From positions 2,604,001-2,668,000 of the forward strand of contig OZ260072.1 in NCBI GenBank assembly GCA_965284315.1: a stretch of 64,000 bases of DNA, in the 5' to 3' direction. Made by a program: the position numbers and the translations under genes. A model generated the notes under the pieces. That model ran no database searches and was not told where the DNA came from. It was given only the letters and a program-made list of their open reading frames with translations. The stretch's first letter is position 1. The number at the start of each line of letters is the position of its first letter. Below are positions 1-8,864 of this stretch, in pieces. The stretch is from PCRC01 sp017848435 (GTDB taxonomy: Bacteria > Pseudomonadota > Gammaproteobacteria > Burkholderiales > Burkholderiaceae_C).

Positions 1-2109
1 GAAGCCCAGGAGCAGATTGAGGGCATCGAGTTGCTGCTGCTCCAGCTGGAAGACAACCCCAGTGACCGCAATGTGCTGGATGCATTGTTCCGCTGTGCCC
101 ACACTGTCAAAGGGTCTGCAGGCATATTTGGACTGGACAAGGTGGTCGCTTTCACCCATCACGTCGAGTCTTTGCTGGACCGCATGCGCGAAGGCGAGGT
201 GGCGCTCACGCCCCAACTCAGCACCTTGCTGTTGCAATGCAACGACCAGATCCGTTTGTTGGTCGAAGCGGGTATTGAACACTCGACTGCTGACACGCAG
301 GCCCTGCGCGATGCGCTGATTGATCAGTTGTCAGCCGCCAGCGGTGTCCCCGCTCCCGAGGCGGTGGTGTCGGAGGGGAAGGGAACGCCAGCGAATACCA
401 CGGGCTGCTGGTTGGTGTCGGCCAAATTTGGTGTGGATACTTTTCGCAACGGCATGGATCCATCGACCATCGTGGCCTATCTGGGTGGTTTGGGCACGGT
501 CAATGCGGTTGCCTGCGACATCGACGCAGTCCCGTCACTGGACATGCTGAACGCAGAATCGTGCCATTGGCATGTGCTGCTGACGTTGGACACCGAGGCC
601 CCACTGGAGAAAATCGAAGCAGCGTTCAGTTTCGTCCGCGACGATTGCGAGCTCGACCTGGTGGCACCGGATGCAGGGCCAGCTGCGTTGCAGGTGTTGG
701 TGGCCAAATACGCGGGTAACGCCCGGTTTTCCGGCATGTTGCAAGCCGTCGGTGTGGTGCCTGCCAACGTGGCTCAGGCCACAGCCAGTCCTGAATGTGC
801 GGCTGTGGTCAGCGTCGTTGCCCCAGCGGACAGCATCTCAACCAGTCCAGCACCGGCTTTGGCACGGGTTCAGCGGCAGGGTGAGGTCAGTGCATCCGAC
901 GACCAGCGCTTCATCCGGGTCCAGGCCGACCGCCTGGACGCGGTGATCAACCTGCTTGGCGAACTGGTGATCGCTGGCGCTGGCGCCTCGCTGCTGGCCC
1001 GCCAGACCCGCCAGGGTACGCTGATCGAGGCCAACCAGCAGATCACCCGGTTGATAGAGGAAATTCGCAACGGCACGCTGCAACTGCGCATGGTGCCCAT
1101 CGGCGAGACCTTCTCCCGTTTCCGCCGCGTGGTACGCGACACCGCCGCCGAACTGGACAAGGACGTGGCGCTGGAAATCATCGGTGGCGAAACCGAACTC
1201 GACAAGTCGGTGGTGGAGCGCATCGCCGACCCGCTGATGCACTTGGTGCGCAATGGCCTGGACCATGGCCTGGAAACGCCCGAGGTGCGAGAAGCCGCCG
1301 GCAAGCCGGCCCAGGGCAAACTGACGCTGTCGGCTTGCCACGAAGGCGGCAGCATCGTGATCCGCATCCTGGACGATGGTCGCGGCATTTCGCGGGACCG
1401 GGTGCTGGCCCGGGCCTGGGACCGTGGCTTGGTCGACCGCTCGGTGACACCGTCGGACAACGACATCCTGAAGCTGATTTTCGAACCCGGCTTCTCCACC
1501 GCCGAACAGGTGACCAACCTGTCGGGCCGGGGGGGGGGCATGGACGTGGTGCGTCGCAACATCGAGGCCCTGCGCGGCACGGTCAATGTGTCCAGCGAAG
1601 AAGGCTACGGCAGCACCATTGAGATCCGCCTGCCGCTGACGCTGGCCATCATCGACGGCTTCCTGGTGAGTGTTGGCAGCAGCAAATTCATCTTCCCGCT
1701 GGACGCGGTGGTCGAGGTCATCGAGACCCGACCCACCACCTCGGCCACCGATACGAAGGGCCGCGCGGTGGTGGAGTTGCGGGGCCAGACCCTGCCGGTG
1801 GTCAGCCTGCGCAGTCTGTATGCGCTGGAATCCGACGAGCCTGAGCGTGCCAGCGTGGTGGTGATCCAGACTGGCGGCAACCGCTACGGCGTGGTGGTTG
1901 ACCAGCTGCTGGGCCAGCACCAGACCGTCATCAAGCCGTTGGGTCGCATGTTCCGCAGCCTGCGTGGCATGTCGGGTTCTTCCATCCTGGGCAATGGCGA
2001 AGTGGCCCTGATTTTCGATGTGCACTCCCTGAGCCAGCTCGCCGCTGAGCCCACCCTGACCTCCCTCCACCCCTCGCGAGACACCAGCACGCTGGACCGC
2101 ACCCACTGA
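1..2109 (+). CDS. cheA: Chemotaxis histidine kinase CheA (5' end outside window)
   Basis: CheA autophosphorylates on a histidine and passes the phosphate to CheY and CheB. The frame is open from base 1 with no start, so the N-terminus lies upstream; 702 codons are visible. The Hpt domain comes first, with the phospho-acceptor in CAHTVKGSAG (visible residue 34). A P2-like segment follows (around 135-215, with RNGMDPSTIVAYLGGLG), then dimerisation helices (about 300-350). The HATPase has N-box HLVRNGLDHG, G1 motif DDGRGI and glycine loop GRGGGMDVV, and a CheW-like C-terminal domain closes the protein. It is first in a che operon; the next gene starts 23 bases downstream. No cheY is seen in the window. 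Identity is secure; only the missing N-terminus is uncertain. Confidence 0.96.
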   Translation, partial: EAQEQIEGIELLLLQLEDNPSDRNVLDALFRCAHTVKGSAGIFGLDKVVAFTHHVESLLDRMREGEVALTPQLSTLLLQCNDQIRLLVEAGIEHSTADTQALRDALIDQLSAASGVPAPEAVVSEGKGTPANTTGCWLVSAKFGVDTFRNGMDPSTIVAYLGGLGTVNAVACDIDAVPSLDMLNAESCHWHVLLTLDTEAPLEKIEAAFSFVRDDCELDLVAPDAGPAALQVLVAKYAGNARFSGMLQAVGVVPANVAQATASPECAAVVSVVAPADSISTSPAPALARVQRQGEVSASDDQRFIRVQADRLDAVINLLGELVIAGAGASLLARQTRQGTLIEANQQITRLIEEIRNGTLQLRMVPIGETFSRFRRVVRDTAAELDKDVALEIIGGETELDKSVVERIADPLMHLVRNGLDHGLETPEVREAAGKPAQGKLTLSACHEGGSIVIRILDDGRGISRDRVLARAWDRGLVDRSVTPSDNDILKLIFEPGFSTAEQVTNLSGRGGGMDVVRRNIEALRGTVNVSSEEGYGSTIEIRLPLTLAIIDGFLVSVGSSKFIFPLDAVVEVIETRPTTSATDTKGRAVVELRGQTLPVVSLRSLYALESDEPERASVVVIQTGGNRYGVVVDQLLGQHQTVIKPLGRMFRSLRGMSGSSILGNGEVALIFDVHSLSQLAAEPTLTSLHPSRDTSTLDRTH

Positions 2110-2132
2110 TTTTTGAAAGAAGGACACACAAC

Positions 2133-4298
2133 ATGACTGACACCAACACCTCATGGATGGCCCGCCTTTTCGCTGGCCAGCAGATTCAACAAGCGCTGGA
2201 CGCCGCCAACAAGTGCGAGCAATCCCGCGTGAGCACCGAGGCCACCATGGCCGCGATGAAGGCCCGCATGGCCGAGCTGGAGGCCGAACTGAAGGTGCGC
2301 ACCGACATCATGAATGTCACGAGCATCGTCTCTGAAGCTGACAAAAAGGGCGATATCCTGACGGTGAACCAGAAGTTTCTGGAAGTTTCCAAATACCCCA
2401 AGAACGAGTTGATCGGCTTTGGCCACAACACCACCCGCCACCCCGACATGCCGAAGTCGGTGTTCAAGGAAATGTGGGCCACCATCGGCCGCGGTGACAT
2501 CTTCCGTGGGGTGGTGAAAAACCGTGCCAAGGACGGTACACCCTACTACGTGGACGCAGTGATTGCGCCCATCATGGGTGAGAACGGCAAGCCCATGAAG
2601 TACCTGGGCGTGCGCTACGACATCACCGAGGCCGAACTGGAGCGCCAGAATGCCCGCGGCATTCTGAGCGCCATTGACCAAAGCTATGCCTACATCGAGT
2701 TCGACCTGGGCGGCAACGTGTTGAATGCCAACAAAAACTTCCTCGGTGTGCTGGGTTACCAGCTCGAAGAAATCAAGGGCCGCCACCACCGCATGTTTGT
2801 CGAGCCGGGCTACGCCAACAGCGTTGCCTATGCCGATTTCTGGCGTGATCTGAATGCCGGCAAAGCGCAGAACAACACCTTCAAGCGCCTTACCAAGTCG
2901 GGCGATGAGATCTGGATCCAGGCCGTCTATGCGCCGGTGAGCGACGAGATGGGTCGGGTGGTGAAGATCATCAAGATCGCCACCGACGTCACTGCCACGG
3001 TCAACGCCAGTGCGATGCTGGAAAAGGCGGTAGAACAAGCCCAGAAGGTCACCTCGGCCGCCTGTGCTGGCGACCTGTCGCAGCGCATTCCGCTCGATGG
3101 CAAGAGCGGGCCGATCAAGCTGCTGTGCGAGGGGGTCAACGCCCTGACAGAAACCACCTCGGTCATCTTCTCCGACGTGGGTCGGGTATTCGGCGCTTTG
3201 GCACTGGGTGACCTGACACAACGCATCACCCGCGACTACGAAGGCACGTTTGGCCAGGTCAAGGACGATGCCAATGCCACCAGTGAAAAGCTGGCCAACA
3301 TCATCGAAGACGTGGGCCGCGTGTTCAGCGCCATGGCCACCGGTGACTTGGGCCAGCGCATCACCCGCGATGCCGAAGGCACCTTTGAGCAGGTGAAAAA
3401 CGATGCCAACAGCACCTGTGAAAAGCTGGGTGGCATCATCGAGGAAGTGCGGGCTGCTGCCGACGCCCTGACGGGCGCGGCCAACCAGGTCAGCGCCACC
3501 GCGCAAAGCCTGTCGCAGTCGGCCAGTGAGCAGGCCTCGTCGGTGGAGGAAACCACCGCGTCGATCGACCTGATGAGCGCCTCGATCTCTCAGAACAGCG
3601 ACAACGCCAAGGTCACCGACAGCATGGCCACCAAGGCCAGCAAGGAAGCCGGCGAGGGCGGCTCGGCTGTGACGCAAACCGTGACCGCGATGAAGCAGAT
3701 CGCTGCCAAGATCAGCATCGTCGACGACATTGCCTACCAGACCAATCTGCTGGCCCTGAACGCCGCGATTGAGGCCGCTCGCGCCGGTGAGCATGGCAAG
3801 GGCTTCGCGGTGGTGGCCGCCGAGGTGCGCAAGCTGGCCGAACGCAGCCAGGAAGCGGCCAAGGAAATTGGCGATCTGGCCGGCAACTCGGTGTCCACCG
3901 CCGAACGGGCGGGCAAATTGCTGGATGAGATCGTGCCCTCCATCCAGAAGACTTCTGAGCTGGTGCAGGAGATTGCCGCAGCCTCGTCTGAGCAAAGCCA
4001 GTCGGTGACCCAGATCGGCGGAGCGATGTCGCAGCTCAGCAAGGCCACCCAGCAGAACGCCTCGGCCTCTGAAGAGTTGGCCGCCACCTCCGAAGAGCTG
4101 TCCGGCCAGGCCGAGCAACTGCAGCAGTCGGTGTCTTTCTTCAGCCTGGGCACAGACGCTGCGCCGGTCGCCAAGCGCAGTGGCCGTCCCGAGGCCGACA
4201 GCGGTACCAAGCGCCGCCCGGCCACCGGCCCCAACCTGCGTGTGGCCTCGGCCGGTGGCGCCAGCCGTGCCGCCGGTGGCAACTTCCGCCCTTACTGA
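2133..4298 (+). CDS. PAS-containing methyl-accepting chemotaxis protein, no membrane segments
   Basis: Chemoreceptor of 721 aa that controls CheA activity. No hydrophobic stretch long enough for a membrane helix is visible, so it is probably cytoplasmic or peripheral, unlike classical receptors. Two Aer-like PAS domains occupy about 50-165 and 175-290. Three HAMP-like repeats follow (about 300-435); two are near-identical copies built on DVGRVF-x-A-x-x-GDL-x-QRITRD. The MCP signalling domain has the conserved tip EAARAGEHGKGFAVVAAEV. The C-terminus is a Gly/Ser/Arg/Pro-rich linker ending in NFRPY, which fits the aromatic-x-x-aromatic pentapeptide that tethers CheR/CheB in other receptors. An AAGGA ribosome site precedes the ATG. 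The PAS ligand (redox or other) cannot be read from the sequence. Confidence 0.93.
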   Translation: MTDTNTSWMARLFAGQQIQQALDAANKCEQSRVSTEATMAAMKARMAELEAELKVRTDIMNVTSIVSEADKKGDILTVNQKFLEVSKYPKNELIGFGHNTTRHPDMPKSVFKEMWATIGRGDIFRGVVKNRAKDGTPYYVDAVIAPIMGENGKPMKYLGVRYDITEAELERQNARGILSAIDQSYAYIEFDLGGNVLNANKNFLGVLGYQLEEIKGRHHRMFVEPGYANSVAYADFWRDLNAGKAQNNTFKRLTKSGDEIWIQAVYAPVSDEMGRVVKIIKIATDVTATVNASAMLEKAVEQAQKVTSAACAGDLSQRIPLDGKSGPIKLLCEGVNALTETTSVIFSDVGRVFGALALGDLTQRITRDYEGTFGQVKDDANATSEKLANIIEDVGRVFSAMATGDLGQRITRDAEGTFEQVKNDANSTCEKLGGIIEEVRAAADALTGAANQVSATAQSLSQSASEQASSVEETTASIDLMSASISQNSDNAKVTDSMATKASKEAGEGGSAVTQTVTAMKQIAAKISIVDDIAYQTNLLALNAAIEAARAGEHGKGFAVVAAEVRKLAERSQEAAKEIGDLAGNSVSTAERAGKLLDEIVPSIQKTSELVQEIAAASSEQSQSVTQIGGAMSQLSKATQQNASASEELAATSEELSGQAEQLQQSVSFFSLGTDAAPVAKRSGRPEADSGTKRRPATGPNLRVASAGGASRAAGGNFRPY

Positions 4299-4309
4299 GA
4301 GGCCCTGCC

Positions 4310-4837
4310 ATGCGACGCGACCAAGCTTCGGCAGCCCAGTCTGCCAGTGCGCTGGAGGCCCCAGCGCAGTACCTGACCTTCAGCCTGGGGCGTGAGGTGT
4401 TCGCGATGGACATCCGGACCGTGCGGGAAATCATCCAGTACGGCCCCATGACCACCGTGCCGCTGATGCCCGGTTTTGTGCGGGGGGTGATCAACCTGCG
4501 TGGTGCTGTGGTGCCTGTGATCGACCTGCAGGCCCGCTTTGGGAAGCCTTCCGCAGTGGTGAGTAAAAAAACCTGCATCGTCATTTTTGATGCGGTGCGT
4601 GAAGGCGAACGTGTTGAGTTGGGTCTGTTGGTGGATGCGGTGAGCGAGGTGATCGAGATCGCAGCTTCGCAGATCGAACCTCCTCCTAATTTCGGAACTG
4701 CAGTGCGCCGCGACTTCATTCGGGGCATGGGCAAGGTGGCAGACCGGTTTGTGATCCTGATCGAACCCGACAAGGCTTTCGATGTAGAGGACATGGCCCA
4801 GCTGTGCGAAAACGCACAGGAAACGGTGGCTGGCTGA
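4310..4837 (+). CDS. cheW: Chemotaxis coupling protein CheW
   Basis: CheW is the adaptor that links receptors to CheA in the chemosensory array. The 175-aa protein is one CheW domain with the usual features: YLTFSLGREVFAMDIRTVRE near residue 25, then PLMPGFVRGVINLRGAVVPV, then a DRFVILIEPDKAF segment near the end. GAGAGG lies seven bases before the ATG, and the gene starts 11 bases after the receptor stop, so the two are probably co-transcribed. The first 20 residues are polar and poorly conserved, which is usual for the family. Confidence 0.95.
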   Translation: MRRDQASAAQSASALEAPAQYLTFSLGREVFAMDIRTVREIIQYGPMTTVPLMPGFVRGVINLRGAVVPVIDLQARFGKPSAVVSKKTCIVIFDAVREGERVELGLLVDAVSEVIEIAASQIEPPPNFGTAVRRDFIRGMGKVADRFVILIEPDKAFDVEDMAQLCENAQETVAG

Positions 4838-4911
4838 GCGCAGTTCCAGTATGGGGTGCTGCCAGTTGGTGGTGCCCTGTGTTGTTGGCAATTTAACTTT
4901 TGAGGAATGAC

Positions 4912-5724
4912 ATGGACGCGTTGCGCGACGATACCTTCCGGAAAATCACAGGCCTGATGTACGACACCATTGGCCTGTCGTTTGCCGAAAGCAAAAAACC
5001 ACTGGTGTCATCCCGATTGGCATCGCGCGTACAGCGCCTGGGCATGAGCGCTTTTGAGGAGTACCTGGCGCTCATTGCCAGTGACAACGATGGCGGTGAG
5101 TTCCAGATGGCGGTGGACCTGTTGACCACCAACGAAACTTACTTCTTTCGCGAGCCTGCGCATTTCGAGATACTGACGACCGAGTTGATCCGTCTGAAGG
5201 GGCAGCCGCTGTCGGTCTGGAGCGCCGCGAGTTCTTTTGGCGATGAGGCCTACAGTGTGGCCATGCTGATGGCTGACATGCAACAGCAGGGCCGCATTGG
5301 GAATACCTGGTCTATTCTGGGTACTGACATCAGCGACCGGGTCTTGCGCAGCGCCAGTGAGGCCATTTACCCGGAAGACCGGTTGCGTGAAGTGTCTCCC
5401 GAGCGTCTGAGGCGCTACTGTTTGCGCGGCGAAGGTCCCTCTGCAGGGCTGGTTCAAATCAGTCCCAAACTGACCGAGCGCGTGCGCTTTGGCCAGCTGA
5501 ACTTGTGTCAACCGATCGAAGACATCGGCCCATTTGACGTGATTTTCTTGCGCAATGTGCTGATTTATTTTGACGCACAGACCAAACGCGACGTGGTGGA
5601 TCGGGTGCTCACGCAGTTGCGTCCTGGAGGCATCTTGTTTCTTGGTACAGCTGAAGGACGGGTTCCCTGCAACACCCCCCTGCAAACCATTGCCCCTGGT
5701 GCGTTCCGCAAGGTCGTGTCATGA
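4912..5724 (+). CDS. cheR: Chemotaxis protein methyltransferase CheR
   Basis: CheR methylates receptor glutamates with S-adenosylmethionine during adaptation. The protein has 270 aa from the ATG at 4912, chosen because GAGGAA lies five bases upstream; a TTG at 4900 would overlap that ribosome site. The all-helical N-domain is followed by a Rossmann methyltransferase domain with NETYFFREPAHF, WSAASSFGDEAYSVAML, GTDISDRVL and FDVIFLRNVLIYFD. The usual WSAACSTGEE motif is changed to WSAASSFGDE, so the common cysteine is serine here. The stop overlaps the cheD start by four bases (ATGA), suggesting translational coupling. The preceding receptor ends in a pentapeptide-like tail that CheR might bind. 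Confidence 0.94.
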   Translation: MDALRDDTFRKITGLMYDTIGLSFAESKKPLVSSRLASRVQRLGMSAFEEYLALIASDNDGGEFQMAVDLLTTNETYFFREPAHFEILTTELIRLKGQPLSVWSAASSFGDEAYSVAMLMADMQQQGRIGNTWSILGTDISDRVLRSASEAIYPEDRLREVSPERLRRYCLRGEGPSAGLVQISPKLTERVRFGQLNLCQPIEDIGPFDVIFLRNVLIYFDAQTKRDVVDRVLTQLRPGGILFLGTAEGRVPCNTPLQTIAPGAFRKVVS

Positions 5725-6185
5725 GCGCCAGTGCCATGCATACACTCCACCCAGGCGATGTGGTGTGTGGCGAGCGTGGCGACCGTCTTGAGACGCTCCT
5801 GGGTTCCTGTGTTGCCATTATTCTTACCGATCCACGCCGCACGCTGGGCGCGATGTGCCACATCGTTCATGCGTCAGAAGGCACCGGGCCGCAAGCGGGC
5901 AGCACTGCACATGCCAGCAACGCGATGCTGGCAATGTACCGGCAACTGCTGGACCGTGGCATTAACCCGCGGATGTGTGAAGCCTATGTGTATGGCGGCG
6001 GCAACATGTTTCCGGCGGTTTTCCCCCAAGCCCATGTAGGTGAGACCAATGCCCGCTGGGTGATGAATGCCCTTGCCGAAGAGGGTATTCCAGTGGTGGA
6101 CCATGACCTCGGCGGTGCCAGCTACCGCCGTCTGGGTTGGACGGTAGGAAGCGACCACCCCGAAGTGACCGCCGTACAGGTGTAA
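5721..6185 (+). CDS. cheD: Receptor glutamine deamidase CheD
   Basis: CheD deamidates selected glutamines of chemoreceptors to glutamates and can interact with CheC or CheB pathways. The 154-aa protein has the catalytic cysteine in LGSCVAIILTD (about residue 29) and the catalytic histidine in GAMCHIVH (about 46), followed by the conserved YGGGNMFP segment. It begins inside the end of cheR (ATGA overlap) and ends nine bases before cheB, a cheR-cheD-cheB order common in Proteobacteria. The length is at the short end of the family, but all core motifs are present, so it looks complete. Confidence 0.92.
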   Translation: MSASAMHTLHPGDVVCGERGDRLETLLGSCVAIILTDPRRTLGAMCHIVHASEGTGPQAGSTAHASNAMLAMYRQLLDRGINPRMCEAYVYGGGNMFPAVFPQAHVGETNARWVMNALAEEGIPVVDHDLGGASYRRLGWTVGSDHPEVTAVQV

Positions 6186-6194
6186 GGACAAGCA

Positions 6195-7253
6195 ATGACG
6201 ATTCAGGTGTATGTGGTGGACGACTCTGCCGTTGTGCGGCAGACAGTGATGCATTTGCTGCAGGGAGACCCGGAAATCTCTCTCATGGGCAGCGCACCCA
6301 ACCCATTGATTGCGGGTCCGGTGATTCGCAAACAGCGCCCCGATGTGCTGTTGCTGGACATTGAAATGCCCGGCATGGATGGGCTGACTTTCTTGCGCCA
6401 GATCATGGCAGAGCAACCCATTCCCACCGTCATTTGTTCCACGTTGACCGAGCGTGGCAGTGCGGTCGCGCTGGAGGCCCTGGCCGCTGGCGCAGTTGCG
6501 GTCGTTGGCAAACCCCGACTGGGTTTGAAGCAGTTTCTGGAGGAGTCACGCCGCGAGCTGGTGCAAACCCTGAAGAGTGCAGCACGCAGCCATCCCCGTG
6601 GCGCTGCGACACCGCGCAAACCTGTGCCATCGGTTCGTCCGCCTGCTGCCAGTACATTGGTGGGCATTCACGCATTGGCGGTGAACAAACCGGTGGTGAT
6701 CGGCAGTTCTACCGGCGGTACTCAGGCGCTGGAACAGATCATGACCTCGTTGCCTGCTGACAGCCCTGGCATTGCGGTGGTTCAGCACATGCCCGAGAAG
6801 TTCACGGCCATGTACGCGCAGCGTCTGAATGGTTTGTGTGCTGTCGAGGTCCGGGAGGCCAAGGACGGCGACCGGCTGGAGCGTGGGGTGGTTTTGATTG
6901 CACCAGGCGGTCGACACCTGCAATTGCGCAAGGCGGGCGGTCAGTACTTTGCCCGGGTGATCGAGGGGCCGCCGGTCAATCGGCACAAGCCATCGGTGGA
7001 TGTGCTGTTCAAGTCAGCGGCCGAATGCGCAGGAAAAGACCTGCTGGCCATCATCCTGACTGGAATGGGTGACGATGGCGCGCGTGGCATGAAGCAGCTG
7101 CACGATGGCGGTGCGCGCACCATCGCCCAGGACGAAGCCTCCTGTGTGGTGTTTGGCATGCCCAAGGAAGCAATCAAGCTGGGGGCTGTTGACGACATTT
7201 TCCCGCTCGACCGCATGGCCCAGTCCATCACCCAGTTTGACGCGCGCGGCTGA
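6195..7253 (+). CDS. cheB: Protein-glutamate methylesterase/response regulator CheB
   Basis: CheB removes receptor methyl groups and is activated by phosphorylation from CheA. The 352-aa protein has an N-terminal receiver domain with the acidic pair VVDD at residues 7-10 and phospho-acceptor Asp55 in LLLDIEMPGMDG. A linker rich in Arg/Pro/Ala leads to the C-terminal esterase domain with the catalytic Ser in GSSTGGTQAL, His in VVQHMPEKFT and Asp in TGMGDDGARG. An AAGGA ribosome site lies before the ATG. It is the last gene of the che operon in the window; a GC-rich hairpin follows, then a 199-base gap before tig. Confidence 0.95.
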   Translation: MTIQVYVVDDSAVVRQTVMHLLQGDPEISLMGSAPNPLIAGPVIRKQRPDVLLLDIEMPGMDGLTFLRQIMAEQPIPTVICSTLTERGSAVALEALAAGAVAVVGKPRLGLKQFLEESRRELVQTLKSAARSHPRGAATPRKPVPSVRPPAASTLVGIHALAVNKPVVIGSSTGGTQALEQIMTSLPADSPGIAVVQHMPEKFTAMYAQRLNGLCAVEVREAKDGDRLERGVVLIAPGGRHLQLRKAGGQYFARVIEGPPVNRHKPSVDVLFKSAAECAGKDLLAIILTGMGDDGARGMKQLHDGGARTIAQDEASCVVFGMPKEAIKLGAVDDIFPLDRMAQSITQFDARG

Positions 7254-7256
7254 CAA

Positions 7257-7279
7257 GCCGAAGGGCCTGGGGCCTCGGC
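7257..7279 (+). terminator. Hairpin after cheB, possible terminator
   Basis: GCCGAAGGGCC and GGGCCTCGGC form an imperfect GC-rich stem directly after the cheB stop. No T-run follows, so it would be a weak intrinsic terminator or only an RNA-stabilising structure. The rest of the 7280-7452 gap shows a TACAAT box at about 7309 that could be a tig promoter element, without a convincing -35 box. Confidence 0.35.
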
Positions 7280-7452
7280 ACAGGCCATCCGCCAACCCGC
7301 TTTCCCCTACAATACGCGGTTGCATTCGGGTTGCACCGAGGTACTTGCGCGGCATCCGCGCGCTCATGCCTTGCCCTCTCCGCTGCCAGATTACGACGCA
7401 GGGCCACTGTTGTGGATAACCCTGTGTCTGCCCGTTTAAATGGAGTAAACCA

Positions 7453-8766
7453 ATGACCGTCACCGTAGAGACCCTGGAAAAGCTGGAAAGAAAAATCACC
7501 CTGACACTGCCGGTCGATGTGATTCAGTCGGAAGTCAACACCCGCCTCAAGCGCTTGGCGCGCACCGTCAAGATGGATGGCTTCCGGCCCGGTAAGGTGC
7601 CAATGAATGTTCTGACCCAGCGCTATGGCTATTCAGTGCACTACGAAGTGATGAATGACAAGGTGGGTGAAGCCTTCGCAAATGCGGCCAACGAAGCCAA
7701 CCTGCGCGTGGCGGGCCAGCCGCGCATCACCGAGAAGGAAGTCGCGTCAGACGGTGAAGTCGCTTTCGATGCCATTTTCGAGGTGTACCCGGAAGTCACC
7801 ATTGCCGATTTGTCAACCGTCGAAGTCGAGCGCGTGACCGCCGAGGTGAGTGATGCCGCCATTGACAAAACACTGGACATCCTGCGCAAGCAGCGCCGCA
7901 CTTTCGCCCAGCGCTCAATGGATGCTGCAGCGCAAGACGGTGACCGCGTCACGGTTGACTTTGAGGGCAAGGTTGACGGTGAGCTGTTTGACGGTGGCCG
8001 TGCCGAAGGTTTCCAGTTTCTGGTCGGCGAAGGCCAGATGTTGAAGGAATTCGAAGACGCCGTGCGGGGCATGAAGTCCGGCGAAAGCAAAACCTTTCCT
8101 CTGGCATTTCCTGAAGACTACCAAGGCAAGGATGTGGCCGGTAAGACGGCCGACTTCCTTGTGACGCTCAACAAGGTGGAAGCGGCGCACATGCCGGAAG
8201 TCAACGACGCTTTTGCCAAGTCGCTCGGCATTGCCGACGCCAGTGTGGATGGCCTGCGCAGCGATGTGCGCAAAAATCTGGAGCGTGAAGTGAAGTTTCG
8301 CGTGCAGGCCCGCAACAAACGTGCTGTCATGGAAGCTTTGGTCTCCAAGGCTGAACTCGATTTGCCCAACGCCAGCGTCCAGGCCGAGCTGGCCCGCATG
8401 GTCGAAAGTGCCCGCGCCGATTTGAAGCAGCGTGGCATCAAGGACGCTGACAAGGCCCCCATTCCAGAAGACATGTTCCGGCCCCAGGCTGAGCAACGTG
8501 TCCGTTTGGGTTTGGTGGTGGCTGAACTGGTTCGCAAGGAAAGCCTGCAGGCCACACCCGACCAGATCAAGAGCCACGTGGAAGAATTGGCCAGCAGCTA
8601 TGAGCGGCCCGCAGAGGTGGTGCGCTGGTATTTTGGCGACAACGCCCGCATGGCCGAAGTTCAGGCGGTGGTACTGGAAAACAACGTGACCGACTTCATC
8701 CTGTCCAAAGCGAAGGTGACAGAGAAGAATGTGTCGTTTGACGAATTGATGGGCCAGCAGAGCTGA
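7453..8766 (+). CDS. tig: Trigger factor, ribosome-associated chaperone
   Basis: Trigger factor binds ribosomal protein L23 and shields nascent chains; it also has peptidyl-prolyl isomerase activity. The 437-aa length is normal. The ribosome-binding domain carries the signature GFRPGKVPMNVLTQRYG at about residues 44-60. The FKBP-type isomerase domain follows (about 160-245, with FDGGRAEGFQFLVGEGQM), then the long helical C-terminal chaperone domain. A GGAG site lies eight bases before the ATG. The order tig-clpP-clpX-lon is a classic proteobacterial protein quality-control cluster, and a strong intrinsic terminator separates tig from clpP. Confidence 0.97.
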   Translation: MTVTVETLEKLERKITLTLPVDVIQSEVNTRLKRLARTVKMDGFRPGKVPMNVLTQRYGYSVHYEVMNDKVGEAFANAANEANLRVAGQPRITEKEVASDGEVAFDAIFEVYPEVTIADLSTVEVERVTAEVSDAAIDKTLDILRKQRRTFAQRSMDAAAQDGDRVTVDFEGKVDGELFDGGRAEGFQFLVGEGQMLKEFEDAVRGMKSGESKTFPLAFPEDYQGKDVAGKTADFLVTLNKVEAAHMPEVNDAFAKSLGIADASVDGLRSDVRKNLEREVKFRVQARNKRAVMEALVSKAELDLPNASVQAELARMVESARADLKQRGIKDADKAPIPEDMFRPQAEQRVRLGLVVAELVRKESLQATPDQIKSHVEELASSYERPAEVVRWYFGDNARMAEVQAVVLENNVTDFILSKAKVTEKNVSFDELMGQQS

Positions 8767-8794
8767 TCCACCATCGCCGTTTGCGTTGACCACA

Positions 8795-8834
8795 GGGGCT
8801 TGTGTCTGGCCGCACAAGCCCCATTTATTTTTTC
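8795..8834 (+). terminator. Intrinsic terminator of tig
   Basis: A perfect 10-bp stem, GGGGCTTGTG (8795-8804) with CACAAGCCCC (8813-8822), has an 8-base loop and is followed by ATTTATTTTTTC. This is a canonical Rho-independent terminator between tig and clpP. Its right arm and tail overlap a heat-shock-type promoter candidate. Confidence 0.82.
8799..8826 (+). promoter_or_regulatory. Sigma-32-like promoter candidate for clpP
   Basis: CTTGTGT at 8799-8805 is followed after 13 bases by CCCCATTT at 8819-8826. The -10 half matches the heat-shock consensus CCCCATNT exactly; the -35 half keeps CTTG of CTTGAAA. A start point would fall near 8834, about 30 bases before the clpP ATG. The promoter call is inference; the sequence match is direct. 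Confidence 0.5.
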
Positions 8835-8864
8835 GGTACAGTGACAAGTCTGTCTGGAGCAAAC

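Noticed and set aside
838..2154. Long minus-strand open frame opposite cheA
   Set aside because: It mirrors the GC-rich third positions of cheA, has a His/Gln-rich composition without a domain, and the plus strand encodes a clear CheA.
2151..4118. 655-codon minus-strand frame opposite the chemoreceptor
   Set aside because: It is an antisense shadow; repetitive Gly/Leu/His composition and no ribosome site.
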